Shown: positions 20,589-28,989 of the stretch, one piece after another
Numbering within the stretch: position 1 is the stretch's first letter
Layout: every line of letters starts with the position of its first letter
From: Monomorium pharaonis
Lineage: Eukaryota; Arthropoda; Insecta; Hymenoptera; Formicidae
Length of the DNA stretch: 64,000 nt
Direction: 5' to 3'
Assembly: GCF_013373865.1 (NCBI RefSeq)
Contig: NC_050476.1
Coordinates: 14,055,197-14,119,196 of the forward strand
Notes under the pieces: generated by a model
Databases searched by the model: none
What the model was told of the DNA's origin: nothing
What the model saw: the letters and a program-made list of their open reading frames with translations, nothing else
Made by a program: the position numbers and the translations under genes

Positions 20589-23523
20589 TGTGTGTATATT
20601 TTTAATTTTATAAATTATTGGAAAAAATTATTTTTATTGAGTATTGCTGATTTTTCCATAATTTTTGATATTTTTCTCCAATGTTTATCATTCTTACGAC
20701 TTACAATACATTATTCTTTTTCATTTTTTTCATCAATTGTTTGAAAACCTAATAATATATCAACTGTAATTATATATTCCAGTGATTTTAGCTTGCAAAC
20801 CGAACACGCTTCCATTTTTCCGTTTTTTTCGAGAGAGTGAGACGGATAGTAAACAAAAAAGGATAGATGCTTTAACAACAAAAGGAGGCAGTTTAATATT
20901 TATTCTTTTTTATTTACTTTCCATCTCACTCTCTCGGTAAGACGGAGAGATGGAAACGCATTCGGCTTAAAATATACCTTTAAAGTACAAATATTTTGTG
21001 CACCAATGATTGTGAAAAGAGTTGGTGTTGTTGTACCCCGTAATTTCCGGAGTACGGACGGGATTGCTGCCAGGGATCCGGTGAAAAGAAGACACTTGTA
21101 CCGCACTTGTAGAATTTTGCAATCTTGGTTTATTGCTCTTGCTTATAAAATTTTAATTACAATGTTGGATCACGATCCCGCAAAGCAGAGTGTCGTGATC
21201 GAATGGTTATAACAGACTTATTTGCCGGACCACGATCCCGCAAGGCCATACTTTGCTCGACTGATCTGTCTCTCGTTTTCATTTAGTGGTTTATATATTA
21301 ATCAATTTTGGTTATTTGGTCGAGAGAGGGGAGGATTACGCTAATGCATAACTCGATCAGTGGTTTGCTTAGAAAGCAAGTGCTGTTTAAGGAGTCCTGC
21401 TTTAGTTTTGAACGAATTGCGCGATACTTTGCGCAATACGTTTGATGCTGACCGGTGCAGCTGACTGACTTCCGTCACCGCGAAGTATGTTATTGACACC
21501 TTTTCTTATCTTTTGTTGTGCGTGTCTCGTTGACAACAAAGTTTTATTCTATTTTGACGTGAAAAAAAATATTGTAAAGTTTTTGCGATTTTTTTGCATT
21601 TTTGTACTTAAAAATTGCCATAACTTTCTTGGACTTTATTTTACACAAGTTTTGATGATAGAGTATAAAAGAGCGTAAAATTTCACGTAAGAAATGATAC
21701 TTTTAAAATTTTTTTTCATTGCAAATAAAGTCGCTAAAAATTATGTTAAAAATGCGTTTGCTTGAGCGTTAATGGGTTAATTATCTTTTTTTTTTCACGA
21801 AACAGCACAATGTTAAATCTTGACCCGTCAAAATGAAGATTGTTTTTTGTAACTTTGCAGCATTACACTTGCTGTGGAAAAAATCGCGAAGACTCTGTTA
21901 TTTACACTTTACAGCGGGATTTTTTATTTTGAGATGTTGTTCATTGCAGTACGACTTTTTGGAGTTATTGAGATTTTAAGAAAATTGGTCATTTGGACTT
22001 TTATCGGTTTTTACTCGTGAATAAATCAACCTACAGCGCTCTGTAAAAAAGCGATGAATGCTATTATTGCTTTTTTCGTAGATTTATTTTTTCTAACAAT
22101 AAATTACGTTTAAAGATTACGTAAAAAAATCGCATATTTTACGGTTTTTATTTAATTTAATATATTATCGGGAAGAAAGATCTAACCACACCGTTAAAGC
22201 CAAGTTTTGTAATACGATTACTGCCCAGTAATAAACACTAATTCTTTAATCAATTATTGCTTGTAAACTTGTTCATATATTTATGCACCTCTTAATAATG
22301 TGAAATTTTGTGCCAAATTTGACTAAATGTTTCTCCCTACTTATCAATCAGCATTCGAAAGTGCAAACTTTCAGCTTTTGATTGTTTTCTTGCGGAGCGT
22401 TGTACGTTAATCTATTGACGAGTAATAAGCGATGAAAGTCAAAATAATCACTTTTTTTCCTTAAAATCTTAATAACTTACAAAAAAATTGCACAGTAATG
22501 AACAATCGCTCGAAATAAAAAAAAAGATCTCACTGTAACGTGCAAGTAACAGAAAGTCTTCAATTTTTTCCACAGCAGATGTAATGCAGCAAAGTTGGAT
22601 TAAAAAAATTTTATTTTGATGGGTCAAGCTTTATTGTTGTGCCGTTTTGTGAAAAAAAAAGATAATTAAAATTGATAAAACTCATTCAAAAATAGAGAAT
22701 TTAAGATTTAAAAAATGTTTTTTGAAAAATAAAAATGCGATTATTTTTCGCAATGTAAAACTTATTTGAAGGACTTGAAGGATTAAAGGACCTTACATCA
22801 ATCTTATGGATTTTGGCTCTTGGTGAAATTGCTCTTAAAATTGGCTCTTAAAATTTAATGTTGTCCTCCTTACTTATTGCCACTGTCCAACTTATTGTGT
22901 TTTCCCCTATTCCCTACCTTCTCCATTGCCTCACTGAAAGGGAAACCCAGACCTGTTCATCTCAGGATTGGGTTATAGGCGCATATGTAGAAAAGGACAG
23001 AAGATATAAGAGATTGAAAACGATATAAGATGTATGTTCTTCTCTCTTTCTGCGCAAGTGCGTGTGAGAGAGAAAAATATACATCTTATATCGTCCTTTT
23101 CTATGTAAGCTCTACTCCCACTCCCGAAATTTGGGACAATCCTTGGTCTAGATATACTATGTCTATGGGGCAACTTATTCCACCACTTCCGCGCTTAATA
23201 TGCGTTATTGGCGTGCATCATTGCCGTGTATGTCTCTCCTCTCTCTCTTTCTTTCTTTAATTTTTATCATCAATTATCTCACAATTAACAATAATTCACA
23301 ATAAACACACAAACAATGCATTATACCTTTTTGTATGCAAAGATTGTTGAACAAAATAGCAGTTTGCAAATTAATAATTTCAACACTTCTTTCAGCACTT
23401 GCGTTAGCCATGGCTCGTGATGGTAGCAGCGGTGGTGTAATAAGAACTGGTGTAATCACAGAAAAGGGAATTGAAAGAAAAGTTTTATTGGGCAACGAAT
23501 TGCCGCGCTTTTACGAAGGTTAA
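6036..23523 (+). CDS. PSMB6: 20S proteasome subunit beta type-6 (beta-1), four coding exons
   Basis: join(6036-6103, 6178-6309, 15886-16160, 23396-23523), 603 nt, giving 200 residues plus stop without frameshift. The product is the caspase-like catalytic subunit of the 20S core particle, an N-terminal-nucleophile hydrolase. The joined chain begins at the catalytic Thr1 (TSIMACEF) and keeps Asp17 (GADS), Lys33 (ADK), an Arg at mature position 45 (YCCRSGSA) that gives the S1 pocket its preference for acidic residues, the GGSGS loop and the conserved RDGSSGG. Length fits the family (about 205). All introns are GT-AG and phases agree. The exon for the cleaved propeptide lies upstream and was not found. 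Introns 2 (9,576 bp) and 3 (7,235 bp) are inflated by transposons. Beta-1 rather than beta-2 or beta-5 is indicated by Arg45 and overall similarity. Confidence 0.93.
6178..6309 (+). CDS. PSMB6: PSMB6 exon with Lys33 and Arg45
   Basis: Follows a 74-bp intron (6104-6177). The reading begins by completing Gly (GG+A) and runs AYVSNRFADKLTRVTDYIYC onward to the GSAADTQAISDIVAYHLG helix. It ends CA in phase 2 before GTAAGA. All residues expected of the beta-1 fold are present. Confidence 0.92.
6310..6957. other. Start of PSMB6 intron 2; CA microsatellite
   Basis: No gene is visible. A short CA run lies at about 6890-6906, followed by a poly-A stretch, directly before the next element. Confidence 0.4.
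6958..9324. mobile_element. 2.4-kb fold-back element with ~1-kb arms (CAGGGTGT termini)
   Basis: Termini CAGGGTGTAATGTAATCGG and its complement are flanked by TA on both sides. The two arms, about 6958-7935 and 8350-9324, are inverted copies with few differences, around a 400-bp loop. Each arm has an AT-rich outer and inner part separated by a GC-rich 200-bp block (about 7085-7260 and 9010-9195) that generates spurious open frames on both strands. No transposase remains. TA duplication and CAGGGTGT ends fit a Tc1/mariner-type non-autonomous element. The subterminal block (GAACATAAAAGTCCAATAT) is shared with the element at 20115. Confidence 0.75.
9338..9716. mobile_element. 380-bp palindromic TA-type MITE
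   Basis: GGTGTTACTAAAGCATTGGATTTGC at the left is matched by its complement up to ACACCCTG at 9716, followed by TA. The arms continue through CGATAGAGAATGAAAATC and nearly meet. The left terminus lacks the CA expected before GGGTG, so it is eroded or was clipped by its neighbour 14 bp away. Confidence 0.65.
9830..11420. mobile_element. Fold-back element whose arms contain tandem ~170-bp units
   Basis: Outer inverted repeats include GTATTATTTTGTG...AAATTATTGA at 9830 and the complement at about 11370-11420. Within the arms a unit with TTCGGAAGGCGCTTAAA and a Y-rich block is repeated: at least two copies in one orientation (about 10190-10550) and three in the other (about 10600-11060). So it is a nested inverted and tandem structure. 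No coding content and no clear target duplication. Confidence 0.6.
11562..11965. mobile_element. Inverted-repeat element with CCGCCATTTTG units
   Basis: The outer arms carry AAGGRTTGCTGATTT...CTGATGTCGAAAATGC and complement (about 11590-11640 and 11885-11945). Inside are several direct and inverted copies of CCGCCATTTTG and of ACGTAGAATCAAAATGTA. Related fragments occur at 49615-49740 and 59235-59580. It is noncoding; the 63-codon open frame here is arm sequence. Confidence 0.55.
11966..12825. other. AT-rich intron sequence, nothing recognised
   Basis: More than 80 percent A+T by eye, with no open frame, no terminal repeat and no exon. Confidence 0.5.
12826..14352. mobile_element. Fold-back element interrupted by a PIF-type MITE
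   Basis: Left arm about 12826-13200 (for example GATAAACAGGTCAATGTATC, GACTAATAACACTG) pairs with 13445-13653 plus 14211-14352. The right arm is cut in two by the MITE at 13654-14210. The inner loop is about 13200-13445. The intact left arm shows what the right arm looked like before insertion (TTA at 12961-12963, i.e. a single TAA on the other strand). No coding content. Confidence 0.7.
13654..14210. mobile_element. PIF/Harbinger-type MITE, copy 1 (TAA target site)
   Basis: 557-bp palindromic element with ends CAAGAGAACCTTGCG and CGCGAGGTTCCCTTG, flanked by TAA on both sides (13651-13653, 14211-14213). The arms contain AAACTTGGCATAAATGTAGA and the CACCCTTCAA block, meeting at an A/T-only centre. 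A 3-bp TWA duplication is typical of PIF/Harbinger. Two more copies lie at 26650-27073 and 56025-57492. Confidence 0.75.
14353..14938. other. AT-rich intron sequence, nothing recognised
   Basis: Long A and T tracts including a short TTTTTAACAATTG palindrome near 14780-14815. No coding or repeat boundary is identified. Confidence 0.45.
14947..15718 (+). mobile_element. hAT deletion derivative with exact 8-bp target duplication
   Basis: Ends TAGAGTCCGAACAAAA and TTTTGGTCGGACTCTA are inverted. Identical octamers AATTACAA flank it (14939-14946, 15719-15726), the hAT signature. Subterminal regions hold repeated TTTCGGTTTCGG and TTTCGGCC motifs in both orientations. It lies in PSMB6 intron 2, 170 bp before an exon, and retains a transposase C-terminal remnant. 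Confidence 0.8.
15083..15315 (+). pseudogene. hAT transposase dimerisation-domain remnant
   Basis: The frame reads KAANKYLSASPTFVASEQLF, then AGR-like SFAEQIYADRLSNLLGKNAE and LLFLCYN before a stop. This matches the C-terminal hAT dimerisation domain (family pattern: A..YL..P.TS..SER.FS.AG.I...R..RL...N...L.FL). The canonical Ser-Glu-Arg is SEQ here. Nothing of the catalytic core remains. The usable frame is 15055-15315 (+), with a proline-rich leader that may be degenerate sequence. Confidence 0.75.
15886..16160 (+). CDS. PSMB6: PSMB6 central exon
   Basis: Acceptor TTTTTTTAG; the first G completes the Gln left open by the previous exon across 9.6 kb. It encodes the helix MELGMQPLVETAANVFREI, the strands LMAGILVAGWD and GGQVYSIPIGG, and the GGSGSTYVYGYVD loop. 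It ends ...GAG AAC A in phase 1 at the donor GTAAGT. Confidence 0.93.
16161..18704. other. PSMB6 intron 3, first part; degenerate duplication
   Basis: A short GT run lies at about 16314-16326. Two diverged copies of an ~85-bp segment (GAAATTTGAAACAGCATATT... and GAAATTCGAAACTAGGATGT...) occur at about 16525-16610 and 16685-16765. The remaining open frames have no recognisable domain and no splice context. No terminal inverted repeat found. Confidence 0.4.
18705..18912. repeat. 208-bp palindrome with tRNA-like centre
   Basis: Arms TCAATTTAATTAAG...CGAAATATTAAAGAAAA (left) and complement (right, to about 18912) enclose a GC-rich core starting ACCTCAGCTAGAACC and ending CCTGGCTGAGGT. Within the core, GGATCT/AGATCC and CCAGG-ATCAAAT-CCTGG pair, giving an acceptor-like stem and a T-arm-like hairpin, but a D-arm and an anticodon arm of normal geometry are absent. 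I read it as a palindromic MITE, not a tRNA gene. Confidence 0.5.
20115..20489. mobile_element. TA-type MITE related to the 6958-9324 family
   Basis: Ends CAGGGTGTCCTAAAACATGT and complement, flanked by TA. The arms carry CGAAATGAACATAAAAGTCC and CCAATATCGTCTTAGGTTAG, nearly the same subterminal block as the big fold-back at 6958. Open frames here are arm sequence. Confidence 0.7.
20496..20597. repeat. TA / TG / TGCG microsatellite
   Basis: A run of TA dinucleotides passes into TG and then about twelve TGCG tetramers, ending in TG. It directly abuts the MITE terminus. The cysteine/valine/arginine open frame across it is a repeat artefact. Confidence 0.9.
20795..20975. repeat. Short fold-back repeat
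   Basis: CGAGAGAGTGAGACGGATAG and flanking GCTTCCATTTTTCCG on the left are mirrored by CATCTCACTCTCTCGG and GGAGAGATGGAAACGC on the right, around a 50-bp loop. Noncoding hairpin. Confidence 0.55.
21026..21538 (+). mobile_element. Probable solo LTR of a BEL/Pao-type element
   Basis: Starts TGTTGTTGTACCCCG and ends CGTTGACAACA, i.e. TGTTG...CAACA. Its last 200 bp (TTGCTTAGAAAGCAAGTGCT, later GCAGCTGACTGACTTCCGTC and TTATTGACACC) resemble 38555-38757, which lies downstream of BEL/Pao pol sequence. That supports an LTR identity. Repeated CACGATCCCGCAA elements lie inside. No convincing target duplication was found. Confidence 0.45.
22985..23107. repeat. 123-bp hairpin MITE-like repeat
   Basis: GTAGAAAAGGAC...CGATATAAGATGTAT is mirrored by ATACATCTTATATCGTCCTT and TTCTATGT, around a short loop containing TTTCTGCGCAAGTGCGTGTG. 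Lies in PSMB6 intron 3, about 290 bp before the last exon. Confidence 0.55.
23396..23523 (+). CDS. PSMB6: PSMB6 terminal exon
   Basis: Acceptor TTCTTTCAG. The exon completes a Thr codon and reads LALAMARDGSSGGVIRTGVI, keeping the conserved Asp and Ser of the RDGSSGG motif, then ends GNELPRFYEG and TAA at 23521-23523. The tail is a little shorter than in vertebrates. Confidence 0.92.
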
Positions 23524-23560
23524 AGATTATATCATTTGATATGTTTGTCATAATACATTC

Positions 23561-23566
23561 AATAAA
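23561..23566 (+). terminator. AATAAA polyadenylation signal for PSMB6
   Basis: Canonical hexamer 38 bases after the stop codon, in a short AT-rich 3' untranslated region. Confidence 0.6.
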
Positions 23567-23888
23567 CTATGTACTTCTTAAAATTTATGCGAGATACATA
23601 CCGTAATTAAAATTAAAGAAAGAATTATAAATCTGTGTTTTCTTCTCATTCCTTGATCTTTATTCTGAGAATATAGAGTAGATTTTTTAATAATGCGAAA
23701 TACAAGAATAATTTGGAAATTTTTAATTAATTGTTAAGTTGTGTTATTTATTTGGAAGTCCTAATTATATACTGGAATGTCATTATTATTTTACAGTGAT
23801 TATGAAATATTTTTAGACATTTTTACATAAGTAATTTGATTTTATATAGAAAGATTCGTGCAGGAATCGGTTTTCGATTTAACAATAT

Positions 23889-24074
23889 ATGGGGTGTATT
23901 TTAATGGCTGTCCTAACTTTTTACTATGAGATGATGAGATTACCGACTGCAATCTTAGTACACACATGTACGGCATTTGCAAATACATATGTCGTACATG
24001 TGTGCACTAAAATTGCAGTCGATAATTCCATCTTTTATGGTAAAAAGTTGGGACAGCCATTAAAATTCACCCTG
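23889..24074. mobile_element. 190-bp palindromic TA-type MITE downstream of PSMB6
   Basis: GGTGTATTTTAATGGCTGTCC at the left, complement ending CACCCTG then TATA at the right. The arms run inward through TTTTTAC...GACTGCAAT...GTACACACATGTACG and almost meet. Same CAGGGTG terminal class as 9338, 20115 and 29161. Confidence 0.7.
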
Positions 24075-24079
24075 TATAT

Positions 24080-25265
24080 ATATATATATATTTTTTTTTT
24101 AAATGTCACAATGATTGTATTGTGGTACGTGTAATCATGACGCTTTTTTTTTACTTTGGCAATAGATTCATCATTTTTGCGTACGACATGAAACGTTTTT
24201 TATTCGCTGGTAACAACAGATTCAATCAGAAAATCGATTTGTCTTAATGCTCTTGTGTCATTAACATTTTTGAAGCTATGAACTATTTGTCATCTTATTT
24301 TACATATCCGTGAAAAAAATTAATAATCAATATTTTGCTGTGGAGTGATTATTTATTATTTTGATGTTTAAATTAATAATTTGTTTTTCCTGATTTATAT
24401 GTGAAGATGATTTAATTCTTAGTCAGCACATTTCATCAGAATGTTTAATACCTTAATCATTAAAATGCTTGCTGAGAAGAGGCTGTCGACTTTTGTGACT
24501 TGAAAAAATCTGAATATTCTAATATTTTTTAAAGAAATATTATAAATTTTTTTAAAATTAAAAGCAATTTTAAGTTTGGAAAAAATTTGAGAACGTAAAA
24601 AAAACGTAAAAATGACTAATTTTACTTAAAAATTCAGTTTTTTATTTTTTCATATTGAAAGCTAAAAATATAACAGAACACTCTTGAGCTATTACTGTAC
24701 TTTAAGAAAAAAAGTTTGACAGTGTGCCTTTTAAAAGAGGTTTTTATTTGGAGAGGTAAAGTGACGGATTTGAGCCACAAAGATACTACTTATTTTTTCT
24801 CTTTATACTAGCATATTTATTAGATACAAGTTCAAATTAGAAATTCCAATAAAAAGAAATAGTCATATACAATATATACTTTAGTAAACAATACATGGAA
24901 AATGAGGCTTGTTTTATTACGCTGCACTGGGACTGAACTGGAACTGGACTGGAACAGGCTAGTACAGTCGAGTTCATCAGTGCAGGACAAGGTAAAAGAA
25001 TTTAATAGTTGCAGTTGTAACATGGCGCAAATTTAGAATTAATGAAGTTGTTCGCGAATCTCGCAATAGAATTTGCTGGAACCCTACGGTTGGGAACAGG
25101 GTGAGGACGTAATGGCAATAATGTTCACGAGTAAAATATAGATGGTTTTAATATTATCACACAGTGATCAGAGCAAGTCTGATTTATCACAGCATTAAGA
25201 TTGATAGAGATGAGAATACACACGTGATAAGTCTGAATGAGCTTACAATGTCTTTTACTGAAAAA
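24080..25265. other. Intergenic, no gene recognised
   Basis: AT-rich DNA. A short degenerate run of ACTGGAACTGGACTGGAAC units lies near 24925-24965. No exon, terminal repeat or domain found. Confidence 0.45.
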
Positions 25266-25270
25266 TGAAA

Positions 25271-25720
25271 ATGTTCTCACTCGCACGGGTCAATTACTAT
25301 ATATTAATTGAGCACCGGCCTGGTGATGCTGATGCCCCTTGAGCCGTGTAGACCGCGTGGCGCCGACGTGCGCAGCATGCGGTGAATCTGAGTGGACGAT
25401 GTTGATGCACTAGATATTCACGAATGTGTCTGGCAAATGAGTTGATCCTTGATTGAGTATCGTGGAGAGCGTTTGGAATGTCCACGAGATGAGAAAAACA
25501 CAAGAAAACTGTCTACACACTATCTCACGCGTACGTAATGGTAGCCATAGAGAACTCTAGCCGAAAACGAACGTGAAGCAGCCGTCGCCAGCTAAGACGA
25601 TCGGGCATGCGCTTGCGCGATGCGCACCGATCTTGGTTAGTCTCGCCCGGTCGTGCCCGGCAGATGCTGCCATCTGGTTGGCGACGAAAGTAATAGGTAG
25701 TAAATGATTTTCGAACAGAA
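25271..25720. mobile_element. Possible solo LTR (450 bp)
   Basis: A compositionally distinct block bounded by TGTTCTCACT on the left and TTTTCGAACA on the right, so it satisfies TG...CA in either orientation. It includes GC-rich sequence with restriction-like palindromes, and no open frame with a domain. No target duplication is visible and no matching coding element is nearby, so a host GC-rich segment cannot be excluded. Confidence 0.3.
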
Positions 25721-25847
25721 GTCATCTGATAAAGATTTTTTTTATCACTTTTATTAGAACGTTATTAGACGAAGATGATAATGGCATTATATAATAAAAG
25801 AGAAAAAGTTATAATTTAAAAGTTTTTAACGAAATAAATTAACTTAA

Positions 25848-26343
25848 CTTTTTTTTTTACTAGGGAAAATGCGTTTGCGCATTCCTCTACCGATGGGGAA
25901 TCGGCAGAGGATATGTGTGACTCGGGGAGATTCGAGAGAATCCCCCAATACCCACTAAAAACCTTAGTATGGCCGTCTACAAGTGCTATAGAGCAAGAGA
26001 CGGGATCACACAAGGTATTCCACCGCCTCCCGACCACCGCACCGATGCCCTCTCCCGTCTCAAATTTTCTGAAGGGGAGGGCCATCCTGGCGGGCCCATG
26101 TCGTCCTAATTTAACTTGGCGAGGAATGCGCGGCCACATCGCATTCCCCATCCCTATTCCGGGATCGGTTTGTCGTTTCGGCAGCGGAGGCGTTCGCGTC
26201 CCCACGCGAAAACCCCCATCGGTCCCTGAGAAGGCAGGGGCGAGGGGAGCCGCGGAACTCTCGTGTGGCCCGCGACTCCCCCCTTTGATGCCCCTGCCTC
26301 CTCGCCTCGCGCCAGCGGGGCCGACGTGCGGACAAGAAGTCTG
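25848..26343 (-). mobile_element. R1-clade-like LINE 3' end with poly(A)
   Basis: Read on the minus strand, a GC-rich segment carries GTTTTTAGTGGGTATTGGGG, then TCTCGAATC...CCGAGTCACAC...CCGATTCCCCATCGG and ends CCCTAGT plus an A-run (T-run 25848-25857 on +). This is the style of 3' untranslated region found on R1/TRAS/Waldo-type insect LINEs. The 5' end is truncated at about 26343. The minus-strand frame 25816-26205 lies across it but shows no reverse transcriptase domain. Confidence 0.55.
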
Positions 26344-26540
26344 GATATAAATATTTTATTATATTATATTATTATATTACTATATTATATTAATATTATT
26401 TACTCTTTCTCTCCCACTCACATCAGCATGCATTCACGTGCGACATTATTATATTATATTATTACATATTATTATATTATACAAAATATTATTTTACATT
26501 ATTTTATTTTATTATATTTTTAGTATCTCATATTATATTC
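26344..26540. repeat. AT-only TTATA-type simple repeat
   Basis: Repeated ATTATATTATT units interrupted once by a GC-containing 30-bp stretch (CTCCCACTCACATCAGCATG). Marks the 5' junction of the LINE fragment. Confidence 0.7.
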
Positions 26541-26649
26541 AATATCATAAATAAACCTTAATAAAAAATTTCTTTAAAATATTTTTTAACGCTCTCCGTC
26601 GCGATGCTATCGCATTCTCTCATGCTTTTTTCAATGCATAGTGTAGAGC

Positions 26650-27073
26650 AGATTTTTGCGATTTATCTTTCCGATATATCTCGAAAGGTATTGGAGATAT
26701 CAAAAAATGTTTTATACAAAAATTTTATGGTAACAATATCTCTATCTAACTGCATTAATAAAATTTTGAAAAAAAATTTTTTTTAAATTAAAAAAAAATG
26801 TTTTAAAAAAAATTTTTTTTTAATTTAATTACTGCAGTTAGATAGAAGTACTTTTACTGTAAAACTTTTGTATAAAACATTTTTTAATATTTTGTTTAGT
26901 TTACGAGATATATCAAGAAAACGAAAAATGTCTCAATCTTTGAAGGGTAGTTTCACCCCTTTAAACCGTTTTTGGGCAGCTACGAAAAATTTCTAAATTC
27001 ATGTATTTACTTCCTCTACATTTATGCCAAGTTTCATTAAAATCTGAATTTTCGAGTTCGCGAGGTTCCCTTG
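26650..27073. mobile_element. PIF/Harbinger-type MITE, copy 2 (5' truncated)
   Basis: The right arm is complete to CGCGAGGTTCCCTTG followed by TTA, with the family blocks TTGAAGGGTAGTTTCACCCC and ACATTTATGCCAAGTTTCAT. The left arm survives only from about 26650 (CGATATATCTCGAAAGG, AAAAATGTTTTATAC), lacking the outer ~150 bp. Confidence 0.6.
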
Positions 27074-27076
27074 TTA

Positions 27077-27430
27077 GAACTAAGATGTTATAGATGCACA
27101 CATTATTGAAGCGACCACCAGCTAATACGGACCTACCGAGTAACAATCACGTAATAAAATCCTAAAAATAGGATTTAATGATGCATGTTGTTAAGACACA
27201 TGGTTTATCGCATATTTCTTGAAACAAGCTACTCATTTGGACTGCAAATTCTTTTTTGCTATGATAAGATCTATTTTTGATTCTATTTTATCTACCGACG
27301 CTTAAATTGGTTCTGCCTTTAATAAAATCCGTTTGTTTTGTCATTTTATACTATAAAAAAAAACTTAATTTGTCCATCCAGAATAATGACAGCAACTTTC
27401 TCTCCGTTTAGTTAACAAATTACGCTCAGC
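27077..27430. other. No gene recognised
   Basis: AT-rich single-copy-looking DNA between a MITE and a GC-richer block. Nothing identified. Confidence 0.4.
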
Positions 27431-27431
27431 G

Positions 27432-28076
27432 CATCGGCAGTATAAATAAACGTTTGCAAGTTATGTTTAACGTGACATGTTTATCTGTGTTCGGGATTCT
27501 GACGGCCTCACGAAAATTTCGGCATTGTTCGCGCTGCGAGCCGTTGATCACGATGAGCCGTACGGCGTCGTCACGTTATTGTCACGCGCTCCCTCAATTA
27601 CTGTGGAATTTCTCCACGAAAATCATGCGAAAACAGGCTCGCGTTGCCCCTTCTAACATCTCTATCTTTTCGAGACCTCGCGCTAACGATTGTATTGAGG
27701 CAGTCGTTTGAAGCTCAGTGCTGACGATACGTCGCTCCGCGGATAGTTGCCGTCATCTGTCAGTTCCGTTCGAGAAGAGTTATTATTTCTGAAAAAAAAA
27801 AAAACTTCTATCGCTTCTCCGCATTAAAATTTCGCCGTTCAGTGCAAGCCGATGTATTTCAACGCAATTTGCCGCCTCGTTTAACATTAATTAATTACGA
27901 ATTGTAAATGTTAACCGCGCTTGTCGAAGCTCATGAGTCGGTGGCCAAATCTCTCTCGCGATCGTCCCCTGCCTCGCGCATTAGACCGCCGTCGAATCGC
28001 GCGCAAGATTTCCGATCACGCGAGGACTTCGACCAAGAAGCTCTACAAGATTTCCGTTCCGGATCACAGTGGCAGG
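27432..28076 (+). other. Candidate promoter and first exon of an unknown gene
   Basis: A TATAAATAAA sequence at about 27443 begins a GC-richer block with many CpG-containing triplets, unlike its AT-rich surroundings. An ATG at 27908 opens 56 codons rich in Ser, Arg, Asp and Gln (SREDFDQEALQDFRSGSQWQ) that end exactly at CAG/GTAACT, a good donor (exon 27908-28076). No domain is recognisable and no downstream exon was found. Minus-strand frames over the same block (27981-28278) are an equal alternative. It could also be a retroelement leader. Confidence 0.25.
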
Positions 28077-28080
28077 TAAC

Positions 28081-28985
28081 TCAGACGACAAGTAGATTTC
28101 CGCCAACTTGTATTGAGAGACGGCTTGCTCCTCGCTTCGATTGTGAGTGATGAGAATAAAGAGTGAAATTTGTGTGTAAACGCTTCTCTTTAATTTTTTT
28201 CCTCGGCTCCGCTCCTCCGCTAACAGACCGCATTTCGTCAAATTCATTTTGCGCCTTATTCGGGGCATAATCCGGCATCAGGGCAGTCTCATCGAGATTA
28301 ACACCCGAACAATCTGAAATATTACAAAATATATGAATTTTTATTTTTATAAATTTTAATCTTAAAAGATATTTTTTATAAAATATTTTGATTTAGACAC
28401 GTTCATTATTAGTGTTTATTTGTTATAACCCAGAAGGCCTCTTTCTTTTGCTGACAACATTCATGAAGACGCATTTTTGAGTATATATGATACATATTAT
28501 TTTCAATCTTCAAATTTCGTTACTATGCAGCAGAGATATGTTTATTTGGGTTGTTTACGTATATTATAGTTATACTTATTTTCACTGCTTTACACCGTTT
28601 TACTATCTCGAGATCTAAGACAGGTAATACAGTGAACTGAATGCACTGAACACTGTTGCACTAGAAAGAACAGCGTGCATGATGTCATTTCCGTCAAAAA
28701 GGACGCTTGAGTGTATACTAATTGTACCAGTGCAGCCAGTTCACCGAAAAAGAATAAGCCTATGATTTACAAGCCAAAACAATTTGAACAAAAGAAAAAA
28801 CGCATATTGGCCATTTGTAGGATAAAGCTTTTGTTTTTTTCTCATTCTTTTGAGTACAGAATGAGCACCTTATCCTTGAATCTCCTGCTCTTTGTTACGG
28901 TTTTGATATGGGCTGAAACCAAAAATTATACATCATCTTAAAACGATAATATGTATTATTATATACTATTGAAAAAATAAACACC
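28081..28985. other. No gene recognised
   Basis: AT-rich DNA. The plus frame 28711-28941 is short and has no domain or splice context. Confidence 0.4.
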
Positions 28986-28989
28986 GTGA

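Larger units (their letters stand above)
19142..21776. mobile_element. piggyBac-like 2.6-kb element (TTAA target site)
   Basis: Ends CCCATTAACGACCAAGCGGA and the complement of CCCATTAACGCTCAAGCAAA, each bordered by TTAA (19138-19141, 21777-21780). The inverted match continues through ACGCATTTTTAACATA and TTTAGCGACTTTATTT for about 130 bp. No transposase is recognisable; the interior is filled with other elements: a TA-type MITE (20115-20489), microsatellites, a small fold-back (20795-20975) and a solo LTR (21026-21538). Confidence 0.7.
19005..22775. mobile_element. Fold-back element, split by a piggyBac-like insertion
   Basis: Left arm 19005-19141 plus 21777-22130; right arm about 22340-22775 in reverse complement (for example TTTTTATTTTTCAAAAA...CTCTACTTTCAAATAAATTTT, and GCATTACACTTGCTGTGG versus CCACAGCAGATGTAATGC). 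A 2.6-kb element sits in the left arm at a TTAA. No coding content in the outer element itself; its superfamily is unknown. Confidence 0.65.

Noticed and set aside
20520..20744. 74-codon frame rich in Cys-Val-Arg
   Set aside because: Translation of TG and TGCG microsatellites.
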